Shown piece by piece: positions 25,184-36,067 of a stretch of DNA of 64,000 bases. The stretch's first letter is position 1. Each line of letters opens with the position of its first letter. The stretch is from positions 1-64,000 of the IMG/VR virus record IMGVR_UViG_3300025280_000001; one strand, written 5' to 3'. This DNA is from a virus. Made by a program: the position numbers and the translations under genes. Under the pieces are notes generated by a model. It searched no databases and was not told where the DNA came from. It was given only the letters and a program-made list of their open reading frames with translations.

Positions 25184-28015
25184 TTGAGTAAGTATAACCC
25201 AACTACAATCCCCATAAACTCTCTTTCGGGAGGAGTAGGACGACAAGCACAGTCTAAAAGACTACCGTCTGAAGCACACACCCTTGAAAATGTATTCTGT
25301 ACATTAGAAAGATCTGTGGAACGCAGAACTAATACAGAAATGGTGTTAAATGAGAACGGTGCAGTAGAAGCTTTGGGTAGAGGTGGAGATAATACCTGGT
25401 ATCATTGGTTTGCTATAAGTGAAGAGTCACGGTTTCTTATTTCAGTGAATCAAGATGCCACAAAAAAAGAATTAATGCTAGATATATGGAAGCTTTCAGG
25501 TGATGGTGCTATATCTAAAGTATCCGAAGATAAAATAACAATTGAAGATGAATGCTTTAAATATTTAACATATAAGATAGATAATACTAAAGAAAATATT
25601 AAGTCAGTTGCTATTGGAACTAGCTTACTTCTTTTAAATACCGAAGTTAAGGCTGGCTTTACTTCAGATGGTTCTTTTACCACGATGTACAATTTGGATG
25701 GTAGCAGGAACAACGAAGAAGATATAACAGGTAAAGAAGAAGATTATCAGACAGCAGCATCTGTAGATAGGAAGCAAGATGCGGTATTATGGAGTCAGTT
25801 TAGTAGTTTCTTACCGGGAGATGTGGTTATAGATGATGGAGATATTAATACTGAAAATTCTGCGACGCGTGGTATATGGCAGGTTAACTTAAATATAGAG
25901 GGGGAAACCGTTGGTCCTGAAAATAAACATCCCTATTATGCATATAGAAATGACAGGGATAGAGGTACAATAGAAGACATTGCAAACGCTCCTCCATCTT
26001 TTACAGATCTAGCAGTAAAGGATACTTATTATATTAAAAAAGGTGGCGTTCGTCACGCTGATTGGGGAACATTTAAGCTAGAGGATAGTAGTGATGCTGA
26101 AACAGTTATTTCGGATGGTGCTCAAATAAGGTGTAATGTTGCTACTGGTGGTTCTGAGGTATGGAAGATAAACAAATGGAGACCAGTGCATGATGATGAT
26201 GGAAATAGGCGGTATACAGAATTTATATCTGTTAAAGACTACGTGTATCCAGATCCAGATAAATCCTACTTGGGTCAATCTGTTACAGACCTAACAAAAC
26301 TTAGGCTGCCTCCAGATTCTAGTGATATAATAGATAGAAATAATGCTGAAACAATGATTAAAAATCTCTATCCTTCTACAGGTGATTCTGTTGGTAGGGG
26401 TAAAATATATTACTTCTCTACACCATATGCATCCTTAGTTCCAGGATACTATAGAGTAAAGAGCTTTGAAGATCAGCCGTACTTACATAACGTAAGAACA
26501 CCCGATAAGATGTCCTTGTTAGATAAGAATAGGATGCCTATGCAACTGGACTATGATCCAGATACTGATGAATGGCTTCTTAGAACTATAGGATGGGATC
26601 CACGAACAGGAGGTACTGAAGAATCTAATCCAGGACCAAGTCCGTTTCGTAATGCGGATGGGACAGCCCGTCAATCAGAGATTACAGCTATAGCTTTTTA
26701 TAGGGATAGGTTATTTCTTGCGGCTGGTGATGTATTATTCTCTAGTAGGCTAGGAGATTTTGATAATTTCTGGATTAAGGATCCAAGTAATATTGTTTCT
26801 ACAGATCCGCTTGATCTCAGTGTTAGTTCTAATAAGTATTCACCTATTAATAGTATGATACCTTTCAATGATTATCTATTTATTAATACCGCTGGTGATA
26901 CCCAATTTGAATTGATAGGTTCTGAGAATCAGATAACACCCTTTACTGCAGAGATTGCACCAACAACATTTTTCTCGACAATATCTACGCTAGAACCACA
27001 ACTAATGGGTACTCAGATTTATTTCTTTGCTGAAGGTCGTTTGTATATATACTTTGGACAAACACAAACTAATATCAACCAAGCTGTAGATGTATCTTTG
27101 CATTGTCCAGGTTATTTACCAAAAACACCTAAAGCTATAACAGTATCTCCCGCACATAATTCAATTTATTTTGTAGATAGCGATAATCCTAATGAAATAT
27201 TTACATATGTTAATAGATTTGCAGGAGATACAGTTGTACAGAATGCTTTCTTTAAACAGATATTAGATAGTAGTATTAACATTCAAGACCTAACTGTATT
27301 TGGTGACTACTTATATATTACCGCAAGAGAAGAAGGATATAGTACAGTATACTTACAAAGAATGCTGCTAGATACAGCAGGAGAAATTAGAAATGACGCT
27401 CTGTTGGATAACAAGTTTATATTAGGAGAAGGAAACTATTCCTCTGAGTCGGGTTATACCTCCTATAGTATAGAGAATATAGCTTTGAATAGTATAAATA
27501 AGGTTGTAGTTAGGAGTTTTCACGAACAAGGCGGGTCGGTATATGATGCCTACGCTACTACAGTAGATAATTATCCCTACCCAGTAACTACTGTAAGGGT
27601 ATACGGAGATGTGACGACATTACCACTTGAAGCTGGTACTTCTTATAAGTCTTTAATAGAATTATCTGAGCAATTTGTAAGAGATGATAAGAATAATGTA
27701 AGGAATGGGGTACTTAATTTAAGAAGCCTATCTTTGCGTCATGCTAATAGTGGATCATATAATGTAGAGATAGCACGAAGATCACGAACGCCTGAGATAT
27801 ATGAGTTTACCCCTTTTTATGTGGGTACTACGGGAGACGAACCATTTCCATTTAAGAATTTAGAAATAGATGGAGAATTTTTAATGAGAGTATTTGGATT
27901 ATCTAATGAATTAAGTATTAAAATTGAATCAGATTATCCAGTACCATTTAACATAACAAATATAGAATTTCGGGGCAAGTTTAGTTCCCGTGATAGTTTA
28001 CTTGAAAGACGATAA
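25184..28015 (+). CDS. tail tubular protein B, nozzle (T7 gp12-like)
   Basis: 943 residues, beta-rich, forming the tail nozzle. NSLSGGVGRQAQSKRLPSEA at the N-terminus, FYRDRLFLAAGDVLFSSRLGDFDNFW near residue 505, and PINSMIPFNDYLFINTAGDTQFEL are classic gp12 signatures. Start is a TTG at 25184, spaced seven bases after GAGGAG; no ATG fits the conserved N-terminus. Longer than T7's 794. Confidence 0.94.
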   Translation: MSKYNPTTIPINSLSGGVGRQAQSKRLPSEAHTLENVFCTLERSVERRTNTEMVLNENGAVEALGRGGDNTWYHWFAISEESRFLISVNQDATKKELMLDIWKLSGDGAISKVSEDKITIEDECFKYLTYKIDNTKENIKSVAIGTSLLLLNTEVKAGFTSDGSFTTMYNLDGSRNNEEDITGKEEDYQTAASVDRKQDAVLWSQFSSFLPGDVVIDDGDINTENSATRGIWQVNLNIEGETVGPENKHPYYAYRNDRDRGTIEDIANAPPSFTDLAVKDTYYIKKGGVRHADWGTFKLEDSSDAETVISDGAQIRCNVATGGSEVWKINKWRPVHDDDGNRRYTEFISVKDYVYPDPDKSYLGQSVTDLTKLRLPPDSSDIIDRNNAETMIKNLYPSTGDSVGRGKIYYFSTPYASLVPGYYRVKSFEDQPYLHNVRTPDKMSLLDKNRMPMQLDYDPDTDEWLLRTIGWDPRTGGTEESNPGPSPFRNADGTARQSEITAIAFYRDRLFLAAGDVLFSSRLGDFDNFWIKDPSNIVSTDPLDLSVSSNKYSPINSMIPFNDYLFINTAGDTQFELIGSENQITPFTAEIAPTTFFSTISTLEPQLMGTQIYFFAEGRLYIYFGQTQTNINQAVDVSLHCPGYLPKTPKAITVSPAHNSIYFVDSDNPNEIFTYVNRFAGDTVVQNAFFKQILDSSINIQDLTVFGDYLYITAREEGYSTVYLQRMLLDTAGEIRNDALLDNKFILGEGNYSSESGYTSYSIENIALNSINKVVVRSFHEQGGSVYDAYATTVDNYPYPVTTVRVYGDVTTLPLEAGTSYKSLIELSEQFVRDDKNNVRNGVLNLRSLSLRHANSGSYNVEIARRSRTPEIYEFTPFYVGTTGDEPFPFKNLEIDGEFLMRVFGLSNELSIKIESDYPVPFNITNIEFRGKFSSRDSLLERR

Positions 28016-28026
28016 GGAGCAGATAA

Positions 28027-31000
28027 ATGACAACGTATGACAATCAATCTAATGCAACAGGGGTAATATATACGCCTACATCTAGCGATTGGTCACTAGA
28101 TGTAGACGGAACATATAAGGTAAACATATCATCACTATCCCTCGATCCAAAAGTTACAACAGCAGATCAAATAGTAGTCATACGCCAATTTGATTTCGAT
28201 ACTATTGTTTCAACTCCTAGCCCTCTCCTAACAGGTGCCGAAACTTGGGAAGTGTGGACACTACCTAAAGCTAACTCATCTGGTAGTACAATGTATTCTC
28301 TTTCTGGCGATGGTAGTTCTGTGACGGTAAACATGTCTGTTACCGCTGCTGATTATTTGTATCAAAGAACTGTAGGTAATACTACTACAGAAATTCAACT
28401 ACCTGTATTTGATTCCTCAGCAGATACTGTATATATCATGCGTAAGACTCAAGACCTAATGAACTATATTAACTGGACAGCTGGATCAAGAATTACAGCG
28501 TCTCAACTTAATCATGGGTTACTTCAGTTACTAAATATATCCCAAGAACTATCTGTTATGCAGGATAATAAGAATACCTTAGATCCCTTTGTTGGGAAAC
28601 CTGGTGGTATATGCCCTCTAGAGGCAGACGGTACAATATCTAATACATACATCGGTTCAGCAACATTAAGTAATACTGTTGGTGATGGTCTAGAAGGGGA
28701 TGGTAGTAGTACTACTCCTCTAAAGGTAGACCTTGCTGGAACAGATGGTGTAGAGAGTGGTCTTGCTTTCGATGGAAGCGGTGATCTTAAAGCTGATACT
28801 ATAGATAACCTAACATCCTCGACTGAAGTTTATAAACCATTATCAGCTAAGCAAGGATATACTCTTGATCAAAAGATTGCAGGACTCGATTCTGCCTTTA
28901 CATACAAAGGTACTATAGATATTGATGCTGGAGCTGGTCAAGCTGCACCATCTGCGGTTGCTGGCGATACTTATGATATTATCGAAGGTGACGGGGGTAC
29001 AACTACAGTAACTTTATCAAACTTTAATAATATATCCGCCACTAAAGGAGATATCATTAGATACAATGGCTCAGCTTGGGTCGAAGTAGATCAAGCTCAA
29101 GTTGTTAGAGCCGATGGTACAGTTGCTCTTAATACAGCACAGGTAGCTGTAACACAAAGTGCAGCTGATAGTACTACTAAGGTTTCTACTACAGCTTTTG
29201 TACAACAAGAAATAACTGGAACCAAGCTTTCAGAACTTAGTGATGTAGAAACTGATACAGATGACACAGGCGGTAATATGATAGTTTGGGATACCGACTC
29301 GTGGGAGCCCCTAAGACTAGAAACAGTAGACTATACTAAACAAGTCATTACTACAGGGAGCGATCTATCAGCAATAGACGGAGTAACATTGTCTGGTACT
29401 CCTTCAACTGGACAAGTTTTAAATGTAGGTGGGGATGGACAATGGGTCAACGCCACTGTTTCCAATGATTCATATGTAGCAACAGTAGCAAGCTCTGCTG
29501 ATGCTGGTGGAGGTGCTGATGATAGTGCTGCTGTATATACTGCTTGGAATAATGCGAACTTAGGACACGGGGGAATACCTACATCAAGTACTCTGTCATA
29601 TCTAGAGTTTGCTGGTGCTAAGCACCTTATGAGTGCTACCAATAATGGTGCTCCTGCTGGTACTAGATTAAGTTTTACCGCTAAACAAGGTATTACCTAC
29701 AGAAACGGAACTCTTCAGTTTAACGAAGTGACACCTTTTGATGGTACATGGACTACGATGCTCACTACTAGTGGTACTACCCTAAATACAACAACTCTTG
29801 AGAATGATAATGACTACCCTGCTGAATGGGGAGACTACTATATAAAGGTACCTACATCTGGCGTTCCGTTTATGTTTGAGGGTGCTTTAATTAGAATAGG
29901 AACTAATGACGCTTTGCAATCCTCTATTCCTCTCGGCTGTGACAAAGAAAGCACAGTAAAAGTTCGCGCTGGTGAAATGAATGTTGTTCAAAGTGTTGAT
30001 AGACCTACTGGAAGAGTACGTCTCAAGTATCCTATTAAAGCAAGAATAGATGATCTTGAAGAGATTATAATTCCTACTGTTTCGGCAACGGCTGCTTATG
30101 TAGACATTGTCCTTGATGATCCTATACCAGCATCAGCTGATAACGATACTATAATTTTAGAGAGAGCAGACGGTACGAAAGATACCTTTACAGCTACAAC
30201 TGGTACTCCTGCCGCTAATGAGTGGGTTCATAGTACTGCTACAGATACCTATGGTGCAAATATGGCAACTGAAATAAATAGCCATCCTTCATGGGTTGCT
30301 GCTTATACAACAGGTACTAATACAATAAGAATAACCCAAGCTATTGCTGGTGTAACAGGCAACACCGCTGTTGGTGGAACCATACTTGCAGGTGATGGTG
30401 TTGTTGGTAATCCTATAACTCCTTCCCTAGCAGGTGGAACCTCACCACAAATTTCTGATCAAGTATTCGATAATATGGTATTTGAGGATCTCAATACAGG
30501 ATTCTGGGAATTAGATACAAACTCAGTAGCTGGTACTGGGAGTACATCAGTAACCGTAACCCTACCAAGAGATCATGGCTTAGCTAATGGAGTAACATTC
30601 ACTGGACAAATGGATTCCTGTAATATATCTGGTGGCGTTAGTGGTACTCCATATTATTCTGATATAAATACACCGATAGTTTATACTGCGGTTGTTGATA
30701 CTGATACAGGTAGTAGTAATACCCTTACCGCTACATTAAATAATTCTAAAACTCTAGATACTGGAAATTTTGGTGGTAGGAATGCTCAATTACACTATGG
30801 TGAAAATAATGGAATCTACTTAACGTATGCTAAGAATATTACATTCCGAAACTGTACCTTTAAGGGGTTTGGTATAGCTGTATGGTTAAAGTTCTGCGAT
30901 AATATCACCTTTGAAAGCTGTACATTTGAAAATGGATCTAATATCCCGCGACCTTACTATGTAAATCAGTTGGCGACTGGAAAAAGATTAAGAATAGATG

Positions 31001-32361
31001 GGGGTTGTAGAAATATTACCGTTAAGGATTGTAACTTTAATAACGACAATACAGCAATTCATATGACAGCCGGTTCTAGTGCTACATATAGGGCTATTTA
31101 TGATTTACATATAGATAACAATAAAATGGATGGGTTCAGTTTTGGACTATATCAGAGTGCAAATCCTGCAACAACTCTTTTAATAGAATCTAAGATTACA
31201 AATAATACTATAACTTTGAAGTCACACAATTCCCGTAGAAATTGCCGCCAGTTGAGTAGAGAGTGGCGTACTAATTATGCATACGGTATGTATCTCGCTG
31301 GATGGAATTTAGAGATTAAGAATAATAATATAGGTGGAGTGCAAGCCTATGTACAAGAGGAAAACGAAGATGCATTTGATCAAGTGGGTTATGGTAGAGC
31401 GGACGATGGTGGCAGGGATCATCCTGTAGGTGGTCCTACCTTTCGCAATGTTTTATACGAAAAGAAAAAGGTTCCTGTAGCCTTTGAGGGTATCCTCGTA
31501 TTCATCATGGGAGGAGGCAGACGGAGCTTTTATAATACTTATCAAGGTGGCTTAGGTGCTTCTTCACCATTAACTGGGAAAAATGTAGGTCCAAATGGTG
31601 CTGATTCAACATGGGGAGCTCTTCTGTATACTCCTATTGGTAATTGGGACACACCTTCTTGTAGCCAAATAGAAAATAATAATATACATTCGTATTTTTA
31701 TGCTATCGCGGTATACTACAGGGGCGGCTCTTCCGAAGCACCCGAAGCAATACCATCGCCGAGGATAATAGGAAATAATATAGTATGTCTGAGGCGTGGT
31801 ATATTTATGGTTTCAGGTTATAACCAAACTACCTGTATTGAAAATGCTATAGTTAGGGATAACCATATTTTCAATGATCATTGGTCAAAGATTTACGAGA
31901 AGGTAACTAGCGTTGAATCAAGTGATGGTACTAGCGATTTCGATGTCGAAGGTAGTGCCGATGGTATGTTATGGATATATGCTGTCAAGGATGGCGGTAC
32001 AGGCGGTACGAATCACCACAACTGTTTTGTAAATCTTTTGGTTGAGTCAAATACTGTACAGTGTACGAGCAATGTATATAAAACTTATCCAATGCGGGTA
32101 AGTGGGCAAAGTGGGCTTCATAGTAGATACTGGCAAGAGCAGACGCATCTGCGTAGCAATAATTTCCTTGGTGGATACCAGTCCCAGCTCTGGAGTCCAA
32201 CATGGAACTCAACTACACAGGGCAACAGCCACTCTAGACTAGATGGTGGTTTTCACTATAATTATGCAGATGTTGACTTCGCGGGGGCATATTTTGGAAC
32301 TGAAACGTCATGGGCTTGGTGGGCGAATCGTCAGAATGACGATCAACAAGGTACCGAGTGA
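28027..32361 (+). CDS. tail fibre / tailspike with T7 gp17-type N-terminus
   Basis: 1444 residues. The first ~165 carry the T7 gp17 attachment domain (VVIRQFDFDTIVSTPSPL; ITASQLNHGLLQLLNISQE). EVYKPLSAKQGYTLDQKI is a common fibre-shaft motif. Residues ~690-810 repeat the FTAT/ITQ/GNT domain found in the head protein at 18712. From ~920 a right-handed parallel beta-helix is likely: repeated short strands ITFRNCTFKG, ITFESCTFEN, ITVKDCNFNN, as in pectate-lyase-like spikes. Probably recognises, perhaps cuts, host surface glycan. Confidence 0.88.
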   Translation: MTTYDNQSNATGVIYTPTSSDWSLDVDGTYKVNISSLSLDPKVTTADQIVVIRQFDFDTIVSTPSPLLTGAETWEVWTLPKANSSGSTMYSLSGDGSSVTVNMSVTAADYLYQRTVGNTTTEIQLPVFDSSADTVYIMRKTQDLMNYINWTAGSRITASQLNHGLLQLLNISQELSVMQDNKNTLDPFVGKPGGICPLEADGTISNTYIGSATLSNTVGDGLEGDGSSTTPLKVDLAGTDGVESGLAFDGSGDLKADTIDNLTSSTEVYKPLSAKQGYTLDQKIAGLDSAFTYKGTIDIDAGAGQAAPSAVAGDTYDIIEGDGGTTTVTLSNFNNISATKGDIIRYNGSAWVEVDQAQVVRADGTVALNTAQVAVTQSAADSTTKVSTTAFVQQEITGTKLSELSDVETDTDDTGGNMIVWDTDSWEPLRLETVDYTKQVITTGSDLSAIDGVTLSGTPSTGQVLNVGGDGQWVNATVSNDSYVATVASSADAGGGADDSAAVYTAWNNANLGHGGIPTSSTLSYLEFAGAKHLMSATNNGAPAGTRLSFTAKQGITYRNGTLQFNEVTPFDGTWTTMLTTSGTTLNTTTLENDNDYPAEWGDYYIKVPTSGVPFMFEGALIRIGTNDALQSSIPLGCDKESTVKVRAGEMNVVQSVDRPTGRVRLKYPIKARIDDLEEIIIPTVSATAAYVDIVLDDPIPASADNDTIILERADGTKDTFTATTGTPAANEWVHSTATDTYGANMATEINSHPSWVAAYTTGTNTIRITQAIAGVTGNTAVGGTILAGDGVVGNPITPSLAGGTSPQISDQVFDNMVFEDLNTGFWELDTNSVAGTGSTSVTVTLPRDHGLANGVTFTGQMDSCNISGGVSGTPYYSDINTPIVYTAVVDTDTGSSNTLTATLNNSKTLDTGNFGGRNAQLHYGENNGIYLTYAKNITFRNCTFKGFGIAVWLKFCDNITFESCTFENGSNIPRPYYVNQLATGKRLRIDGGCRNITVKDCNFNNDNTAIHMTAGSSATYRAIYDLHIDNNKMDGFSFGLYQSANPATTLLIESKITNNTITLKSHNSRRNCRQLSREWRTNYAYGMYLAGWNLEIKNNNIGGVQAYVQEENEDAFDQVGYGRADDGGRDHPVGGPTFRNVLYEKKKVPVAFEGILVFIMGGGRRSFYNTYQGGLGASSPLTGKNVGPNGADSTWGALLYTPIGNWDTPSCSQIENNNIHSYFYAIAVYYRGGSSEAPEAIPSPRIIGNNIVCLRRGIFMVSGYNQTTCIENAIVRDNHIFNDHWSKIYEKVTSVESSDGTSDFDVEGSADGMLWIYAVKDGGTGGTNHHNCFVNLLVESNTVQCTSNVYKTYPMRVSGQSGLHSRYWQEQTHLRSNNFLGGYQSQLWSPTWNSTTQGNSHSRLDGGFHYNYADVDFAGAYFGTETSWAWWANRQNDDQQGTE

Positions 32362-32365
32362 TAGT

Positions 32366-32587
32366 ATGACTAAAGCCTCTAGAATAGAGAGACTTCAGAA
32401 CATCTTAATTGAACGGATGCTTGAAGATCTTGATGATCCAGATAAGTGTACCCCTGGATTATATCAAGTAATCAGGGGTATTATAACAGATAATAGAGAA
32501 CAATTAGATTCTATACCTAACTCAACTTTAGATTTTCTAGAGGATAAGTTCAAGGATAGTATCCCATTTAAAAGGGAGGCTTCATAA
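32366..32587 (+). CDS. small terminase subunit (T7 gp18-like)
   Basis: 73 residues from ATG 32366. SRIERLQNILIERMLEDLDD, TPGLYQVIRGIITDNREQL and DFLEDKFKDSIPFKRE follow the pattern of short gp18-like small terminases. It recognises concatemeric DNA and recruits the large subunit, separated here by a 34-aa basic gene. The stop and the next ATG overlap. Confidence 0.82.
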   Translation: MTKASRIERLQNILIERMLEDLDDPDKCTPGLYQVIRGIITDNREQLDSIPNSTLDFLEDKFKDSIPFKREAS

Positions 32588-32691
32588 TGCCTAAAGTAGG
32601 GAAAAAGAAATTTGCTTATACAACTAAAGGAAAGAAAAAAGCCAAGGCTTATGCTAAAAAGACTGGCAAGAAGATCAAAAAGAAATACTGA
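32587..32691 (+). CDS. tiny lysine-rich protein, 34 aa
   Basis: ATG 32587 overlaps the small terminase stop, and its own stop overlaps the large terminase ATG (TGATG), with AAAGGGAGG upstream. Begins MPKVGKKKFAYTTKGKKK; roughly half of all residues are lysine. Similar short proteins sit beside the terminase genes in many marine podoviruses. Nucleic-acid binding during packaging is the natural guess. Confidence 0.72.
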   Translation: MPKVGKKKFAYTTKGKKKAKAYAKKTGKKIKKKY

Positions 32692-34373
32692 TGAACATAC
32701 CCCAAGAAATGCTTGATGATTTTCGTAATCATCTATGGGGTTGCTTTAAATATCTAGGTATTGGAGAACCTACACCCGCACAGTATGCTATGGCAGAATC
32801 ACTACAAGGTGGTCCTAAAGATATGCAGCTTCAGGCAGGTCGTGGGTTTGGGAAGTCTGTTATTACTGCATGCTTAGCTTCGTGGTTCTTATTACAGAAT
32901 CCAAACACTGTAATTATGGTTATTTCTGCTACTAGTAACAAGGCGGCAGAGTTTATCAGCATGACACGAAGAATCTTAGACGTTGTACCGTACTGTGAGC
33001 ACCTAAAACCTGGAGATCACACTACAGATAATGCTTTTGGGTTCAATGTAGAGTGCCGTAATAAGATAGGACAGGATAAGTCTTGTTTTGCTAGGGGTAT
33101 TAGCTCTCAGATAACAGGTAGCCACGCAGACTTCGTTATTGCGGACGATGTGGAGATTGAGGGTAACTGTGAGACTACACACGCTAGAGATAAGCTTTTG
33201 AATAAGGTATCTGAGTTTGAACAGATAAGAAATGTCGGTGGTCGTGTTATATTTCTAGGCACACCACAAATTAGGGACTCTATTTACAATTCTTTGAGTG
33301 AAGGCTATCCTATTACTAAGTTTCCTGCTGTTATTCCAAATAAACACAACGAAGCAGAGTGTGAGAATGTTAATCAGTGGGTATGGGAGCTTCAGGGAGA
33401 GACTGGAGATGCTACTCAACCAGAAAGATTTAGTAATGAGGTTCTAGAAGAGCGTAAGGCTAAGATCGGACCTCGATTATTCGCACTACACTACAAACTA
33501 GACACCTCTCTTGCTGATGCAGAGAAATATCCCCTAAGATTATCTGATTTAATAGTATTAGATCTAGATCAGGATGTCTGCCCAGAGAAAATAGTGTGGG
33601 CTAACAGTGTACCCCTTAAGAAGATGCCATCTTTTGGTATGTCGGGTGATATGTTATATGAACCCATGTGGGTATCTGATAACTACACTGATTATGTACA
33701 AACTCTGATGTTTATAGATCCATCAGGTCGAGGTAGAGATGAAACTGGTGTATGTGTTAGCTCCTTTGCTAATGGCTATATCTTTATTCATGAATTGCTT
33801 GGTCTTGATGGAGGATACGATAGGTCAGTTCTGATAAAGATCTGTCAAATTGCTAGAGATTATGATATTCGTAGTATCTTTGTCGAAAGTAACTTTGGTG
33901 ATGCTATGTTTTGTCAGATACTAGCTCCTGTTGTATCAGAAATATGCGGTCGTAACCTTGGTATTGAAGAATTCAGAGTTAAGGGACAGAAGGAAGCTAG
34001 GATGCTTGATATATTAGAGCCTGTCTTGGCTCAGCATAGGTTAGTATTCAACAGAAAGGCTATAATAAGTGAGGAGACACAGAAACAACTCACTAGATTA
34101 CACGACTCAAGGGGTGCCTTACCTAAAGATGACAGGGTAGACGTACTATCCGCCGCCATATCACACTGGACAGAGTCTATGCATCTAGATGTAGATACAA
34201 TACTAAGAAAAAACAAAGATAAGGCTAGAGATGATGTAGTTAAGACATGGCTATCAGATGATAGGGTTATGGGTTTGTGGGGAGATAAGCTTTCGGGAGC
34301 TGTTCTTCGAAATGAGTACCCATTTGAGGGTAATAGTAATAGCCTCTGGAAGAGGCGTGGAAGGACTTGGTAG
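32691..34373 (+). CDS. large terminase subunit (T7 gp19-like)
   Basis: DNA packaging motor, 560 aa (T7 gp19 is 586). ATPase part: GRGFGKSVITACLASWF is Walker A near residue 46, ITGSHADFVIADDVE is Walker B. Nuclease part: MFIDPSGRGRDETGVCV with metal-binding aspartates near 345, IFVESNFGDAMFCQIL, and KDDRVDVLSAAISHW at the C-terminus. T7-group terminases cut concatemers with terminal repeats. Confidence 0.96.
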   Translation: MNIPQEMLDDFRNHLWGCFKYLGIGEPTPAQYAMAESLQGGPKDMQLQAGRGFGKSVITACLASWFLLQNPNTVIMVISATSNKAAEFISMTRRILDVVPYCEHLKPGDHTTDNAFGFNVECRNKIGQDKSCFARGISSQITGSHADFVIADDVEIEGNCETTHARDKLLNKVSEFEQIRNVGGRVIFLGTPQIRDSIYNSLSEGYPITKFPAVIPNKHNEAECENVNQWVWELQGETGDATQPERFSNEVLEERKAKIGPRLFALHYKLDTSLADAEKYPLRLSDLIVLDLDQDVCPEKIVWANSVPLKKMPSFGMSGDMLYEPMWVSDNYTDYVQTLMFIDPSGRGRDETGVCVSSFANGYIFIHELLGLDGGYDRSVLIKICQIARDYDIRSIFVESNFGDAMFCQILAPVVSEICGRNLGIEEFRVKGQKEARMLDILEPVLAQHRLVFNRKAIISEETQKQLTRLHDSRGALPKDDRVDVLSAAISHWTESMHLDVDTILRKNKDKARDDVVKTWLSDDRVMGLWGDKLSGAVLRNEYPFEGNSNSLWKRRGRTW

Positions 34374-34448
34374 AGCTTTGAATTATAGGTATATCTTGAG
34401 TCATTTTTATAAAATAACGAGCACACAGAGTAATGTAGGAGGGTTTAT

Positions 34449-35090
34449 ATGCCACCACTAATGATTGGCGTAATGGCAGCAGGAGGAGTCATGTCTTCCA
34501 TGGGGCAAGCAGACGCTGCAGCACAACAAGCAGTTAACGAAATGGCTGCCTTCCGACAGAATGAAAAGAATCGTACCCATGAATGGGCTAACCAGTCATG
34601 GTTCCAAGTTCTACAGCAAGCTCAGAGATGGGCTACTAATAAAGCTATCGTAAAGGATGCTATTAGTACAAGAGAGAAAAATAAATTCTGGGAGAGAGCA
34701 AGGCTAGATAACACAAGATCTACCATGTCTAAGAATATGGTTAAGGGTTATAACGATCTTACTTCAGTATTAGGAGGAAGGTTAGGAAAGAACTCAGCTA
34801 CCTCAAGAGCTTTACTAAGGAGTACTATGCAAAACTATCACCAAGCTCGACAAACACAGAATATAAGCTTATCCTTAAAAGATAGGGCATATGATGATCA
34901 GTATCAAAAGGCTATTAACAAGAGAGACTTTGGGTTTACTCCTGTTCAAGAGTTTAATTTGAATCAGTACTATGGGGCAGACCCAAATCAAGTATATAAA
35001 ACTACACTTATGCAGGGCTTAGGTCAAACTGCTATGGGTGTTGGTAGTGCACATATGAGCTTCAAAGGTGCAGGTGGGACATACTTCTAA
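34449..35090 (+). CDS. internal virion protein, gp14-like
   Basis: 213 residues. A hydrophobic Gly/Ala/Met N-terminus (IGVMAAGGVMSSMGQADAAA) followed by a long helical, Gln-rich body and a final Gly-rich tail is the usual look of T7 gp14-type ejection proteins, which insert into the outer membrane. It is the first gene of the internal-protein cluster. Strong TAGGAGGG site; stop overlaps next ATG. Confidence 0.65.
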   Translation: MPPLMIGVMAAGGVMSSMGQADAAAQQAVNEMAAFRQNEKNRTHEWANQSWFQVLQQAQRWATNKAIVKDAISTREKNKFWERARLDNTRSTMSKNMVKGYNDLTSVLGGRLGKNSATSRALLRSTMQNYHQARQTQNISLSLKDRAYDDQYQKAINKRDFGFTPVQEFNLNQYYGADPNQVYKTTLMQGLGQTAMGVGSAHMSFKGAGGTYF

Positions 35091-36067
35091 TGAGTCTAGA
35101 CTTCCTAAAGAATCCAACTGTTAAAACCATGGTTGAACAACAGTATAATGATCAGCAGCTAAACAGAACAATGGAATATCTTAAGGACTATAAGGGTTCT
35201 GATGTATTTAAAGATTGGCAAAGGGATGTACCGTTTGATATTACCCCAGAAAATAGAGAATCGTATTGGGATATATATAACAATCTATCTCCACTGGGTG
35301 TTAAAGATACTGAAAATGCTTTTATTAAATCAGTACAATTAGATTTAGATAATGCACCGACACCAGCAGAAAAACTATTCATACTTAGGGATGGTCAATC
35401 TATCTGGAGTGATAATGTATCTGAGTATTTTAAAGAACAGACTGATATTTTAGGTGGGTATATAACTGCAGATTCTTTGAATAAAGGTCAAGTGGCTTAT
35501 GAAAAGGATTTCTCTAATAGAGTAAACTCTTTATATGGTAGAGGTGTAGAGCTAGATGCAATGGTATCTGAAGCTAATCATATTAAAGATGGTATAGAAA
35601 TAGAAAAGTATGGGATGTGGGATAACGCTTTAATACATAATGGAAGATTATCTACTAAAGACGTAGATGGTAATATTACAATGGGTGCTAATGCTGGATT
35701 AGATCTTGACGAGAAAACATTACCTGCATGGGATGAACAACTAGAGGTATCACGAATTGCTTACAATACTTTAAAGAAGGTTATACCAACAGCACTCAGT
35801 ATGGCTCGTTATAAATTCTTAGACAGTAAGAAGAAAGCAGATATAGCAATGCTCAATAGTGCTGAGAAGGGTGAGCTAAGTAAGGAAAATATTATACCTG
35901 CTGTAACTAATATGTTAGTATATAAAGATTCAGACACTGAAGACGTAGTTCGTAAGGGAGCTAAAGGAGCTTTTAAACATGCTATGCCTCAAGAAGTTCA
36001 TAAGATAGGTGGTAAACTTATAGCTGGTATTATGAATGCTACTATGAAAAGAGGATATGATATATGA
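35090..36067 (+). CDS. putative internal virion protein, 325 aa
   Basis: Acidic, mainly helical protein beginning SLDFLKNPTVKTMVEQQYNDQQ, with a basic C-terminus ending in ATMKRGYDI. No domain recognised. It is chained by stop-start overlaps between a gp14-like gene and further internal-protein genes, so a T7 gp15-like position is the main clue. Confidence 0.5.
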   Translation: MSLDFLKNPTVKTMVEQQYNDQQLNRTMEYLKDYKGSDVFKDWQRDVPFDITPENRESYWDIYNNLSPLGVKDTENAFIKSVQLDLDNAPTPAEKLFILRDGQSIWSDNVSEYFKEQTDILGGYITADSLNKGQVAYEKDFSNRVNSLYGRGVELDAMVSEANHIKDGIEIEKYGMWDNALIHNGRLSTKDVDGNITMGANAGLDLDEKTLPAWDEQLEVSRIAYNTLKKVIPTALSMARYKFLDSKKKADIAMLNSAEKGELSKENIIPAVTNMLVYKDSDTEDVVRKGAKGAFKHAMPQEVHKIGGKLIAGIMNATMKRGYDI

